A stretch of 64,000 nt of DNA, taken from positions 496,001 through 560,000 of the forward strand of contig JAFFSR010000396.1 in the NCBI GenBank assembly GCA_017163975.1. The letters are read 5' to 3'. The translations under genes and the position numbers were made by a program. Positions 34,104 through 45,901 of this stretch are shown here, in pieces. The notes beneath the pieces were generated by a model, which was not told where the DNA came from, searched no databases, and saw only the letters and a list, made by a program, of their open reading frames with translations. Source of the DNA: Anastatus disparis. Its lineage: Eukaryota; Arthropoda; Insecta; Hymenoptera; Eupelmidae. The first letter of the stretch is position 1. Every line of letters starts with the position of its first letter.

Positions 34104-35440
34104 GAAAATTTCGAATACTCAATCTGATGATGTGCCCACAATGAAAGTCCTGACGGTTTTCCAATGGAAACATTTGAGGTTTTCGATGCATTTAAAGCTA
34201 ACAACAAACAATTAGAACTGGTTTGTAATTTGATGACAAATGAATTTTTTTTTATTATCAGTATATTTTAAATAAAGTTTTCAATTGATGGTCCAGAAAT
34301 GAAAAAAATGGCCACATAGCCTATTTGAATAACATTAGCTATATGCTCTTTTTATTTCCGGACCCTTAATTAATTAATAAGTCAAAATTAATTTATCTCG
34401 TGAGAAATCATCATCTGTATTTTATAATAATTTATGAAACTATGTTGATGCAAATATAAAAATAATTATATTTCCAATAATATAAAAAAAAATAAATATA
34501 AAAATTATAATACAATCAAGTTGAAAAATTTTTCTATTTTTTCCCTTGAATAATCATTATTTGAAGGAAAATAATAAAATTAAGTTTTGTATAATAGAGA
34601 TACGTACACATCCATAATATGAACTATTTTTCAAATTTATACACTGTATAAACAATAGATATAACAGTCGGGTCTCTCATATAAATATCATGCAAAAGTA
34701 GTAGTTTAGTTACAGTACCTATAATAAAGTTTGATCTCACTTTTCAGAAAAATTATTTCATTCGGTGGGGAGGTATGGACCCGAAATGCTGCGTAAGACA
34801 GTATTTAAAAGATAGCATGACTTATGATTCAATTCAGCATTTCAAATGGTCAACTAAAGGAAAAGATAACCAAGAAACTATACATGCAAATCTTGAGTCC
34901 AGAACGTTATATTCTACCCATTTCAGTAGAGTGATTTTTTGTAAGTAAATAGCATAGTGGACTACAGCGACAAATGAGGTAATTTCGGTCGATAGTTAAT
35001 ATTGGTCTTTTGTTTAATGCAAATATGAATAAATCGTCATTTTTTAAATATGAGCATCACTGAAGAAATGTCATTCAAAGTTAAAATTATAATTTTATTT
35101 CATCATTAAAGAAAATATAATAATATTTTTTCCAAAATTGAACCGGAATTCCCTTATTCTCTCCTATTTAGACCAGTTTGCAACATACTTTTAGGTTTCA
35201 AAAATATTATTAATTATTAATAATATTAGGGTTATACGCTGTTTCTTTCCTAATGTGACAGTAGAGGCTTATATAAAAATAATGCAAAGTGCATTACGAG
35301 CTGCGAAGCAAAGAAGAAGAGATAAAGACCGACGTGAAAAAATAAAGAACAAAAAGGTTGATGGAATGGATCCTCTTAAAGTAGATCCTCTTCAATACAT
35401 GGAAAGTTATTACTCTCAAGATAATGAAGCAGTGAATTAA
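34104..35440 (+). pseudogene. DUF4806-like gene, core and 3' exons, broken (copy 2)
   Basis: Exon 34104-34220 follows TTTTCAG and, after one frameshift, encodes GFPMETFEVFDAFKANNKQL. Exon 34748-34940 follows TTTTCAG in matching phase and encodes YFIRWGGMDPKCCVRQYLKD, then FKWSTKGK and THFSRVI, the GG..VR.xLK..FxWxGxKG..TxL..VI pattern of DUF4806. Exon 35230-35440 encodes FFPNVTVEAYIKIMQSALR with a basic KQRRRDKDRREK segment and a stop. The last intron phase is off by one base next to a T6 run. No 5' exons precede it. It may be a decayed paralogue of the gene at 20454, or a gene with homopolymer errors in the assembly. Function unknown. Confidence 0.55.
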
Positions 35441-35908
35441 TAAATAGAAATTTTTTTTCTTTAACAATAATTCATTTTTAGTAATTTCACTAAAACTTGA
35501 CAAAAATTAGTTTAAAAAATAAGCGAATCGATGAAAACATTCGAATATATTTTTAAATTATAATAAGACTTAGATTAGTTGTTTAGAAGCTTTATATCAT
35601 GAATGTAAAATTATTGTAAGGTACAATAAAACGTTGCCAAAACAAATAAATAAATATATGATGTTTATATAGCTTATATAAAGAATGGAAAAAAATAAAT
35701 CACCTTGAAGTTTCATAATAAAAAACGTTACCTCATTGACGTAATCGGAACGATCATTCTAGAAAATAATTTTAAATTTTAACCAATACTTTCATAATGT
35801 TTGTTTTCAATAATGATTATTACCGGATATTTAATAAAATGAATTTGCATCAGAATATATGTGATTGATGTTATTTTATTTATATATGTGGCTCATGAAT
35901 TATAATGA
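35441..35908. other. AT-rich DNA without recognisable feature
   Basis: Contains AATAAA-like sites at about 35626 and 35651 that could serve the preceding gene, and nothing else evident. Confidence 0.4.
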
Positions 35909-37711
35909 TTAAGAGCAGGCCGGATTCGCTGTCCTTGTCTAATTGAGATTTTTGTTATTTACTCAAGTATTAATCGGTGTATCTGCAAATTAAAGGTTAA
36001 GCGCAATAGATATTATTATTACAAATATTTACGCACAAGAAAAAAAAATCTATCGCTTTGTTTTTGAGAAAAGTAAGGAACGCGAAAATATTATAAACAT
36101 AAACTTTTACTTTGGCATTACTTACTTTTCTCAAAAACAAAACGGTAGATTTTTTTCTTCTTGTGCATGGATGTTCATAATAATAATAATACCTATTGCG
36201 CTTAACCTTTAATTTGAAGATACACCGATTAATACTTGAGTAAATAACAAACAACTCGATTTAGGCCAGTCAATTTAGCTAAAAAATGGCTGATATTTGC
36301 AAAAAAGATTAACAGCAAACTAACTGCACAATTATGTAAAGTAGGTTTGTGGGAGTAAAATATCCAAAATGGCTCCAACAGATGTTGTCCGTTTTTGTTT
36401 AAACAATGTTTAAACGTTGAAAATTGACATTTTTTCTCTTCATCTGCAAATATTTCTGGAGCTATAAAAGTATCATATTGGTCCAATAAGATAAAATGTA
36501 GATTTTTGAAGACCTTTAAAATGAATTTTTAACCATTTTGATTGCATTTATAGTTTCCGAGAAAAATGCAAAAAACCACGAAAAAGGGTTAAATTTTAAA
36601 AAATTCATAACTTTTTTAATTTAATGATTTGAGAATTGGGCTTGTGGCAATAAATAGTTCTTAATGTGCACAATAAGCATACGCAAGCAGAATACTGTAG
36701 GACTTATAGTTTTTCCATAATAACACTTATAAGTTATAAACAATTAATTTTCAGTGGGCCACTCTATCTCACACGATTAACTTTTTACAATGTTCAACAT
36801 CGATTCTGAAAGTTTAGATATCCCTCTACAAAATGTATATTTCAGATTTTTGATTAAGTGATTAGAAAGTCCTTAAAAATTCACTTAAACATTGGATCTT
36901 TCGCTTGGGCGCATGAATTAACGTTAGTAGTGGGGGAAACTAGGCAGCTAGGCATGCTAGGCAGACTACCCGATATACATTTCCCCTTCGTTATGAGTTT
37001 CCCCCACTACTAACGTTAATTCATGCGCCCAAGCGAAAGATCCAATGTTTAAGTGAATTTTTAAGGACTTTCTAATCACTTAATCAAAAATCTGAAATAT
37101 ACATTTTGTAGAGGGATATCTAAACTTTCAGAATCGATGTTGAACATTGTAAAAAGTTAATCGTATGAGATAAAGTGGCCTACTGAAAATTAATTGTTTA
37201 TAACTTATAAGTGTTATTATGGAAAAACTATAAATCCTACAGGATTCTGCTTGCGTATGCTTATTGTGCACATTAAGAACTATTTATTGCCACAAGCCCA
37301 ATTCTGAAATCATTAAATTAAAAAAGTTATGAATTTTTTAAAATTTAACCCTTTTTCGTGGTTTTTTGCATTTTTTTCGGAAACTATAAATGCAATCAAA
37401 ATGATTAAAAATTCATTTTAAAGGTCTTCAAAAAACCTACATTTTATCTCATTGGACCAATATGATACTTTTAAAGCTCCAGAAATATTTGCAGATGAAG
37501 AGAAAAAATGTCAATTTTCAATGTTTAAACATTGTTTAAACAAAAACGGACAACATCTGTTGGGGCCATTTTGGAAATTTTACTCCCACAAATCTACTTT
37601 ACATAATTGTGCAGTCAGTTTGCTGTTAAATTTTTTTATATGAAAAAATCTAATTTGACTGGACTAATTGTTATTCAGTCGGTATCAGGCTCTACTACGG
37701 CCTGATCTTAA
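35909..37711. mobile_element. TTAA MITE family C, carrying a large palindrome
   Basis: The ends read TTAAGAGCAGGCCG and, inverted, TTAAGATCAGGCCG, with TTAA at 35909-35912 and 37708-37711. The left part (to about 36260) is itself an inverted repeat (CCGATTAATACTTGAGTAAA against its complement near 35955-35975). The last 45 bp diverge from the left end beyond the first 14 bp, so the right end may come from a related subfamily. The rest is the nested palindrome. Confidence 0.65.
36261..37666. mobile_element. 1.4-kb near-perfect palindrome (foldback element)
   Basis: Arms 36261-36951 and 36996-37666 are reverse complements with few differences around a 44-bp centre. The tips read TTAGGCCAGTCAATTTAG and TTAGTCCAGTCAAATTAG. 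Each arm carries the same short frame on opposite strands (MDQYDTF.APEIFADEEKK), 85 and 63 residues long, with no domain I recognise; conservation between arms is explained by the palindrome. No transposase is present. Confidence 0.85.
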
Positions 37712-37899
37712 TGCACAACGTATGATGATTAACGAAAGACAATTCTATCTTCTTTCAATGTATGAAAGATAGATATTATCGGATAATTAGTTTCTGCGCA
37801 ATTGCAATTCTAATCATTTTTTGCCTTTTTTGCCGGGCATATGTTACCGTTAAAAAATTTATATACATTTTCATGTTAAACAGCAAAATTTCGATGGGA

Positions 37900-40029
37900 C
37901 CATAGTAGTGAGTGTGGAAAGTTTCGCCAGAATAAAGTGTATACAAATGAGTATGCAGTGTATGCAGATCGAACGCAATTCTAATGCAAGCGATTACTAG
38001 ACTGCTCTTCTGTGATTCTAATGGACGTTTGCCGCTTGCTCCCGTGCATCTTTAACTTGAATTATCTCTGATCCTTTCTTGCGATTTTAATAAAAATCTG
38101 ATGTGCATGCCGGTCCCAATTCACTATCGTAATTTTTGGCGAAGGTCTTTCGCATGTACTTATTCGTTAACTTCTCCTATTAGATAAAACTCATATTTGC
38201 AATTCAATCCTGATTCTGGTAGCCATAGCTGTGGCAATTATACGCCTTGAAGATTGCGTTAAAATTACTACGCAGATTACAGTTTATATGAGACTAATGC
38301 ACTAGGGTAGATGGCTGACCATTGCAAGAATTGCGGCAGATGATTCAAGTAACCGTGTGCATCAGTATTCCGTTAGAATTGCATTCACAGCTTAAGGTCG
38401 ATAAAGGAATCCGATGTGCGAGAGTGGACGGCATACTGCTGCCAGGATTCCGATTAGCGATTACAGCAGCCACGTATAAGAATATTATATTGAGAATATG
38501 TGTTAGCTGTAATATGCAGGGGAAATTCTAATGCAATCCTGGTGCATGCAGCTGGTGCAATCGTCTTTCGCAATTTTGATAGATGCCTACAGCCTACCAT
38601 TGTTCATGAGTAGCTTATATTAACTGTAATCTGCAGGTGCAATTCTAATGTGAATTTGGATGCACGTAACTGTTGCAATCGTCTACCGCTATTCTGACGC
38701 ACTTCTGCCCCTCGCTCGCTTGCGTTGTCTGCTCATATTTATTGTAATGTTTGGATGCAAATTTAATGCAATTCCAGTACACGTGGCTGCTCCAATCGTC
38801 TGCCACGGTTCTGGCACACTTATGCTGCCCGCTCGCATACAATATCCGCTTAAATTTATTGTAATTTGACGCTCCAATTCTAACGCAGTTCTATGGCACG
38901 TGACTGCTGCAATCTTCGGCCACGATTCTGGCACACTTCTGCCGCCTGCGGGCATGTAATATCTGTTCATATTTATTGTAATTTGTGAATGAAATTCTAG
39001 CGCAATTCGGGTACACGTGGCTGTTGCAATTATCTGCCGCGATTCTGGCGTATTTCTAATGCTCGCCTGTATGCAATATCAGCTCATATTATAATTTGCG
39101 GATGCAATTCTAACGTAATTCTGTTATAACGTAAGGCTGTCACAATCATCTGTAACAATATCGTTTTAATTCTGGTGCACTCTCACAGTGGTCCACAAAT
39201 AATTTTGACCTTGAAGTTTTTGCACCTTAGATTTTCTTTTTGAATATGATTCTAGGCACATTAAGGATCAAATTATAACGAAAATCAAAATCGAAGAATG
39301 AGCACTTTTTTATGAAAAAATTTTTTTATTAATAATTTATGAGCTCAATTTCTACAATGCCATTTTCAAATAGAATTACAAATTATTTACACATTTTAAG
39401 CAAATATTATTGTAAATATATTCAGAAAAATCTGATGTTATGTAACAATATAATAGTAACGTTAAAATAAAGATTTTTTTTGTAAAACATTATAGTTATA
39501 GACACTATGAGAAATAATATGTTTTTAAATTATTCAAAGACGTCATTTGAAGTAATTATAATTAGAAAATACTGTGTATTGATATTCTATAAGAACACTG
39601 CATGTACTTTTGGTATTTCGGTAACACCAAAAGTACATTTTCGATGTTTGGATTCAAAGCTTTCACGGTGAATGTTAGACATCGTTAGAGGGTTTTTTTC
39701 GGATTTTGATCGTGGAAGTTGTGATTTAGAATACCGACTGTTGTAATGTTCACCAAACGGCGATAACTTAATCCACAACTTACACGGTTGGAATCTGAAA
39801 AAAACCTTTAGCAATGTCTACATTTTTTATTTAAAAGATTGTATTGAAGAAAATCAAAGCCTAAGTTTTTACAGCAAACAGGCTATAAAAGCGGTCCATT
39901 TTTATTTTTCTGCAACATAGGCTAATACAAAGTATTGTAAAATGATTCTAATTAAGCAGATAAATTATTAAAAGCAGTTTGCGAATATAATCCACTGTAC
40001 GTTATTTTAGTAAAAACTATGTATATGTT

Positions 40030-40073
<44 letters not shown>

Positions 40074-41230
40074 CTGCATAATTAGAATCATTTTATGATA
40101 CTTTGTATTAGCCCATGTAGGAAAATCATAATGGACCGCTTCCATAGCCTGTTCGCTGTAAATACCTAGGCCTCGATTTTCTCCAATACAATCTTTTACA
40201 TGTAAATTGTACTTTTGGTGCTACTGAAATACCAAAAGTATATGCAGTGTTTTTGTAGAATTTTAATACACAGTATTTTCTAATCACAATTACTTCGAGT
40301 ACTGTCTTTAAATAATTTCAAAACTTATTATTTCTCACAGTCTTTATAACTATATTTTACAAAAAAAATCTTAATTTTAACGTTACGATTACATTGTTAC
40401 ATAACTTTAGATTTTCCTAAATATATATACAATAATATTTGCTTAAAATATATGAATGATTCATTATTTTATTTGAAAACGACATTCTAGATATTAAACT
40501 CATAAATTATCAATGAAAAAATTTTTTTCACAAAAACATATAAAAAATAAAACTTGAATAAATAAAAAAGTGCTCATTCTTCGATTTTGGTTAATGTTGG
40601 AATTTGATCCTAAATGTGCTTAGAATCATATCCAGAAGGAAAATCTGATGTGCAAAAACTTCATGGTCAAATTTGCTCGGGGACCACCGTGTTCTTCATG
40701 TGTAATCGACGTCAAGCAGAAATGCGTCATTTTGGAGAATAGATTGAACTATTTCTGCTTGGTGTATCCGTGCTCTCAAATTGCGTCTTAATTGCAATTG
40801 GTATTTATTTTCATTCACGGACGCAATTCTGACCGAAGACCGGTGCACGTGGCTACTGCAATCGATTGTCGCGATTCTGGTGCACTTCTGCTTTCCACCC
40901 ACATGCAACATCTGCTCATACTTATTGTAATTTGTAAATAAAATCCTAACGTGATTCGGATGCACGTGGCCACTGCAATCGACTGTCGCGATTCTGGCGC
41001 ACTTTTGCTGCCCGCCCAAATGCAATATCTGTTTGTATTTATTGTAATTTGCGGATGCGACTCTAATGCAATTCTAGTGCACGTGGCTGTAGTAATCATC
41101 TGTAGCAAGCAATATCGTTTGAATTCTGATGCACTCTTCATGCGTGATTGGCGTCCAACAGAAATGCGTCACTTTGGTAAATAGATTGAGCAGATTCTGT
41201 TTGCAATTTCCGTGCACTCAAATTGCAGCA
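37900..41230. repeat. Minisatellite of about 118-bp units, interrupted
   Basis: Units contain TTATTGTAATTTG, GATGCAATTCTAA, GTGCACGTGGCTG, TGCAATCGTCTG, CGCGATTCTGGCGCACTT and ATGCAATATCTGCTCATA in that order. Three clear successive starts lie near 38739, 38858 and 38975. Clear units run about 38300-39180 and 40790-41170, with decayed ones at 37900-38300 and beyond 41170. Both parts have the same orientation and are separated by one foldback element (39184-40691). Short ORFs on both strands are by-products. Confidence 0.75.
39184..40691. mobile_element. 1.5-kb foldback element with CACAGTG/CACGGTG ends
   Basis: The ends read CACAGTGGTCC and, inverted, CACGGTGGTCC. Inverted similarity continues for hundreds of bases (GAAGTTTTTGCACCT, ATATGATTCTA, CAAAATCGAAGAATGAGCAC) to a TA-dinucleotide centre near 40031-40070. 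It interrupts a minisatellite unit between GTGCACTCT and TTCATG; the flanks suggest a 3-4 bp duplication around TCT. There is no transposase ORF. CAC-starting ends occur in Transib, Chapaev and CACTA groups; the group is undetermined. Confidence 0.78.
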
Positions 41231-42999
41231 GAATTGCGTCAGAACTGCAATTGATATGTTGAATAGCTATCTGATATTTTGTTATTTGTTGAGTATTATA
41301 TAAAAGAAGTAAATGCGTATAATAAGCCATATAGTGATTCTGAGTTAAAAGTTCATTATTGTACGGTAGATTTTTTTGCGGCTATTCAATTGATTATAAA
41401 AATACTTAATATCAAATAAAGATCTTTGAATACTCTAGCAAATGTAATATGCATGCGAAAAGAGCTTGCATAAATTATTCACACTCGTGAAAAATTCCAT
41501 GATTTCGTATACGATTGCTACAAAAAAGCAATTAAAAAACGATTTATTCATATTTCATACTCGTTCTCAGAAATAGTCCAAGCGTCAATCGCATTAGTCG
41601 TGCATGTCGGAGGAGTATGATACAATATAACCAAGCTATTTACACGTGCATTCATAAATTGGTATACGATTATATATAACCAGGTATACGCATAGCAATA
41701 GTTAGGTATAAGCTTATAGTAACCGCAGTATGCATACACGTATAAATAACCGAGCTGTTTACACGTGCATATGTACCTCGGTATAGTAATCTCGGTACAC
41801 GGAAAGAAGTTTTCGCTTTAGGGATTCTCATACTATACATTTACCGACATCAAATAATAATCAAACTTATAAAACACGAGATTTTGAATTGATTCGATTT
41901 TAAATAGAAGTGAGTAACGTTAATAATTATCAGAATGATCACAATGCATAACTTGAACTTAATTATTCTCAAAATATAACTAATTAAATTCAAAGACTCA
42001 TTGAAGCAGCGTATGAGTGCACAAGTAAGTACGGCCCTGGAACCGTACTATACTCGAAGATGCGCGTGTAAACACCAAAAAAGACCAAACTGGTTGAAAA
42101 TACAAACTCGCGTGTACGTGCACATGCTCTTGCATGTGTAAGTGCACGGGCCCCTGTCCCACTCTTCTACTTTAGAGGAGTGGGAGAAGTACCAAAGAGA
42201 GCCGTAGCAAGTAGTGCGTGGAGCTCGGAAGCCTCGGCACTCTTGAATCTGCTCTATTACCGCGAAGATGTCTATTTGCTCGAAGCACAGCTGGCGAGTG
42301 GCCTACCACGTGCTTCTGGCAAACCAGTCCTTTGTACTTTAAATTCAATAGTTTTGTTCAAGTACAGTCGTCGTGTAAATATTTCATCTTATTAAAATGA
42401 AAAGCTTATCCAAGATCAACATCCTTTCCTCATTAACTAGAGAAAAGCCCCGAATGTTAAGGCGTTTGATTCTTAATAACGGGCTTTCCAATTATTACCA
42501 CAATTATTACTAGCAATTTATCCATAAGAAAGGTCCGCTATAGCTAGGCAAGGTGCGCTGGCTATATTCGACTTTCAACAAAAACAAACTAACGAAAGAA
42601 TTACAAAGAATCTACGTTAATTAGGCAAGGCAACCTAGCTAACAATGATTCTATAAATCGGTTAAATTAAAACGAAAGAGACATCATGCTCTAGATCATT
42701 TATTAATAAATAATAATCATATATATAAAAGTGATTAGTAAGGAGAGGACGTTACATTGGCACCCACGTAAATGAACCAGTTAGTTTTATGGTTTAAAAA
42801 ATAAAATCAGAAAACTTTAATTAATTAAAGTATTATTAAAAATCAATGATAGTAGATTTTCTTACAAGGAGATAAAATGAAACTTCCGCACGTAGGTGTT
42901 TCGGCTGACGCCTTGACCGTCATAACAGGGCGTTTCATTTATTCTTCGTGTAAGAAATAATGCTTTTCTCTATCCCTAGGTGAAACCACATTACATAAA
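41231..42999. other. Unannotated DNA; possible LTR end near 42755
   Basis: No protein similarity was recognised. GACGTTACATTGGCACCC at about 42749-42766 resembles an LTR end followed by a primer-binding site, but no LTR partner or gag follows. An imperfect hairpin lies at about 42862-42950 (TTCTTACA..GGAGATAAAATGAAA against its complement). Confidence 0.3.
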
Positions 43000-43397
43000 T
43001 TAAGAGGACGCTGGATCTCTCTATCCTTTTCTAATTAAAAAATGTAAATTTTTGGGAAAACTAGTTATTATTGATAGAAATTAAGGGTTGTCCGCAACTT
43101 CTATAGCGAAAAACAATATTTTGTCTGATGAGAGCAAATTAATTTTGTTGCTTTTTTTTCAAGTAAAGTTTGACATAATTAAATAACGTATTCTCTAGCC
43201 TAATTTAGGATTTTGTAAGTATGTCAAACTTGACTTGAAAAAAAAGCAACAAAATTAATTTGCTCTCATCAGACAAAATATTGTTTTTCACTATAGAAGT
43301 TGCGGACAACCCTAAATTTCTATCAATAATAACTAGTTTTATCAAAAATTTATATTTTTCAATTAGAAAAGGATAGAGAGATACAGCGTCCCCTTAA
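43000..43397. mobile_element. TTAA foldback MITE family K' (398 bp)
   Basis: The ends read TTAAGAGGACGCTG and, inverted, TTAAGGGGACGCTG, then ATCTCTCTATCCTTTTCTAA. TTAA is at 43000-43003 and 43394-43397. The arms pair to a centre near 43190 (TATTCTCTAGCCTAATTTAG). Subterminal sequence resembles family K at 32026, so the two are related families. Confidence 0.9.
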
Positions 43398-43426
43398 CAA
43401 TTAATTATTTGCTTTTTTTTGTTCTA

Positions 43427-43530
43427 GCGCGTGTATGTGTTGTTCATTTCTGCCACCCAGCATTTTTTGCGCGAGTGAAACGAGCGTGAACTGGCTGGCA
43501 GCGGTAGGAATGAAAAACACATGCACAAGC
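43427..43530. repeat. Short imperfect hairpin
   Basis: TGTGTTGTTCATTTCTGCCA near 43435 pairs with the segment around 43478-43520 (CTGGCAGCGGTAGGAATGAA). It is about 100 bp in all, with no target duplication recognised. Confidence 0.5.
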
Positions 43531-44979
43531 CTAAATCACGAGAGAAAGAAAGAATTATTGCAATAAAAAGGTGTGTAAGAGAAGAACAACATACACAAGC
43601 CTCTTTTATTCATAAGAGAGAGAAACACATAAAAAACACGCGCACGAAAATCCTCTTTTATTCACGAAAAAGAGAGAGAGAGAGAGAAACATATTTTTTT
43701 ATATGAGTCAAAATGAGGAAAAAGAGTGTGTACACTTTTTATACACTATTTATAAGATAAGATTTTGAAGTTTAGTATCATATTTTATTGGAATATAATT
43801 CATTTAAAGGGTACCCCCCGTTAAGATAGTCAATTTTGCCCTGTCCCTGAAAATTTTGTTCACCTTCTAACTTTGTTTTGGATTAAAAAAAAATAGTTTT
43901 TGTCATATTTGCAGACCGCAAACCCCCTCCCCCTGTCCACAGCATGGAAAAAATAACTTTTTCACTATTTATTTTTTTTCTCTACATCTAGTCGGTAAAA
44001 AAAACCAAGAAAATCGTGCTTATAGCTTAAATGGTTACAAATCACGTAGAATTTTTTCATAAAGATTTGATGATGCTATATAACCTAAAAGGTTAGAGAA
44101 AAATTTCAAACCCTTCCTATTTTCACGGGAAATGCGGTACAGGGCCAATTCTTGCAAAAAAACTTGTATTTTGTTTAAAATTACTTGCCTGAATTTTCCC
44201 AAATATTTCCTGTTGGTGCGCCATAGTTAAGAATGCAAAAAAATGATTTTTTCGACATTTTTAGCTGATTGTAGCTCATTTGCAGACTTTGTATTATTAT
44301 TTATATTATGAAATTGTATTCTAGAACTTTATTTATGAATTTAATTATGCAATCAAGTCAGAAAAATAAGATTTACAAATATTCGCATCATATTTCTGTA
44401 TGAATCCACATTTTAGATTAGGTATTTAAACACTCCTTTCATGATTTTGTTGATATTTCACTACTTTATATGTGATGAAATCTTTTAAATATTATATTGC
44501 TTTAATAAAAGAAAATATTTTGGTAAATAAGTCATTTCACAGGTGCAGCTATATTAAGTACGGTCAAAATATCAACTTGAGATTACATATGAATTTATAT
44601 TTCGTAAGAAAAACTTATCAATACAAACATTATCATCATGATTTAATAATATGAACCTTGTCTTTGGCATTTTTAACAGTATGTAATCTAAATCTGAACT
44701 TAAGTCACACTTTTGCGAGAGCTATGTGGTCTATTTTTACACTGTGTGAAAAAAATGTGAGCAAGCGAGTACATTGAAATCTTTTTTACATGTCTCATAT
44801 TAATATTACAATATTAAATATATTTTTGTTAAAAAGCGCATTTTATTCGCAATTATTTTATGACATTTGCAATCGTTTTAAAGATAATAAATAAAGTTGG
44901 CACTTATGTCATGTATTGTATTATATTATCTCCATTGACATAGGTACGAATCCAGTAACGTAACTGAAGTTACAATCGT

Positions 44980-45099
44980 TAGGCTGGAAGTTATAGTCTT
45001 TACTTAGTTCTCAGATATCTATGTTCTTACTTTTTTTCCATAAGAAGAACAAGGATAGAATATTTGAGAACTGAGTAACAACTACAATTTCTAGCCTTA
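44980..45099. mobile_element. Small hairpin MITE (about 120 bp)
   Basis: TTAGGCTGGAAGTTATAGTC at the left pairs with the right end (AACTACAATTTCTAGCCTTA), with further pairing of ACTTAGTTCTCAGATAT. Confidence 0.6.
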
Positions 45100-45144
45100 G
45101 ACTTGAGTTGGGTCTATGAATTCGAGCCATAAACAAACATTATG

Positions 45145-45401
45145 GCCTTAATTCATAGTTATGTCTTGAGTATTAAGTATGACTTAAAACTTAAGTTTCG
45201 TTACTTGAGTATCAGCTGTTACTTCAATTGAGTGCTACATGAAGAGGTTATCACAGTTAGTTATGAAACAAAATCATACAAATAAGATAGCCGTCGGTAA
45301 GGATGTAACACTCAATTGAAGTAACAGCTGATACTCAAGTAACGATACTTAATTTTTAAGTCATACTTAATACTCAAGACACGACTATGAATTCGGGCCT
45401 A
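45145..45401. mobile_element. Hairpin MITE (about 257 bp)
   Basis: The left arm GGCCTTAATTCATAGT..GTCTTGAGTATTAAG pairs with the right arm ending GACTATGAATTCGGGCCTAA; the arms continue through ACTTGAGTATCAGCTGTTAC. Another fragment of the end motif (CTATGAATTCGAGCC) lies at about 45114-45128. Confidence 0.7.
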
Positions 45402-45901
45402 AGCTCGGGACAAAGAGAAGTAACATGTAAAATATTTTGTAAATAGAATGACGAATATTAGTATTGAAACAGTATTACGAATATTATTAGAAAAAATAAA
45501 ATCCCATATTTATTAATTCTATATATTAGGTAAGGATTTATTTCTAAGGGAATCGTAGTTTAAGACGATAATATTATTTCATAGGCTATATTACAATATT
45601 AGAATAACATTGTATATTGAAAATTGATTCGATATTAAATGGTTCGTTACAATTATTATTGTAGATGTTAAAGAAGATCTTTCGATAAAACATTAGGACA
45701 AAATATTCGAATTATAATTTGTATATGGTTAAGATAATAAATCCAAAACTTCTGATAATATATAGAGCTGGTGCTCCGAGCTCGCCTCAAGGTAGGACGT
45801 GTATTTACTCAGGTGCTATAAAGACCGGTTTACTTCTTACTTACAAAGCAGAACAGTGTTACTTATCAGTGTATTGTGTTTATTTAACGTAGGAGGGGCT
45901 C

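Noticed and set aside
36229..37643. Paired ORFs (MDQYDTF..) as a real gene pair
   Set aside because: They are mirror images in the arms of a palindrome, lack a recognisable domain and end differently.
38322..41184. Overlapping ORFs on both strands of the minisatellite
   Set aside because: Both strands are open in the same units because the unit is relatively GC-rich and tandemly repeated; no domain or start context.
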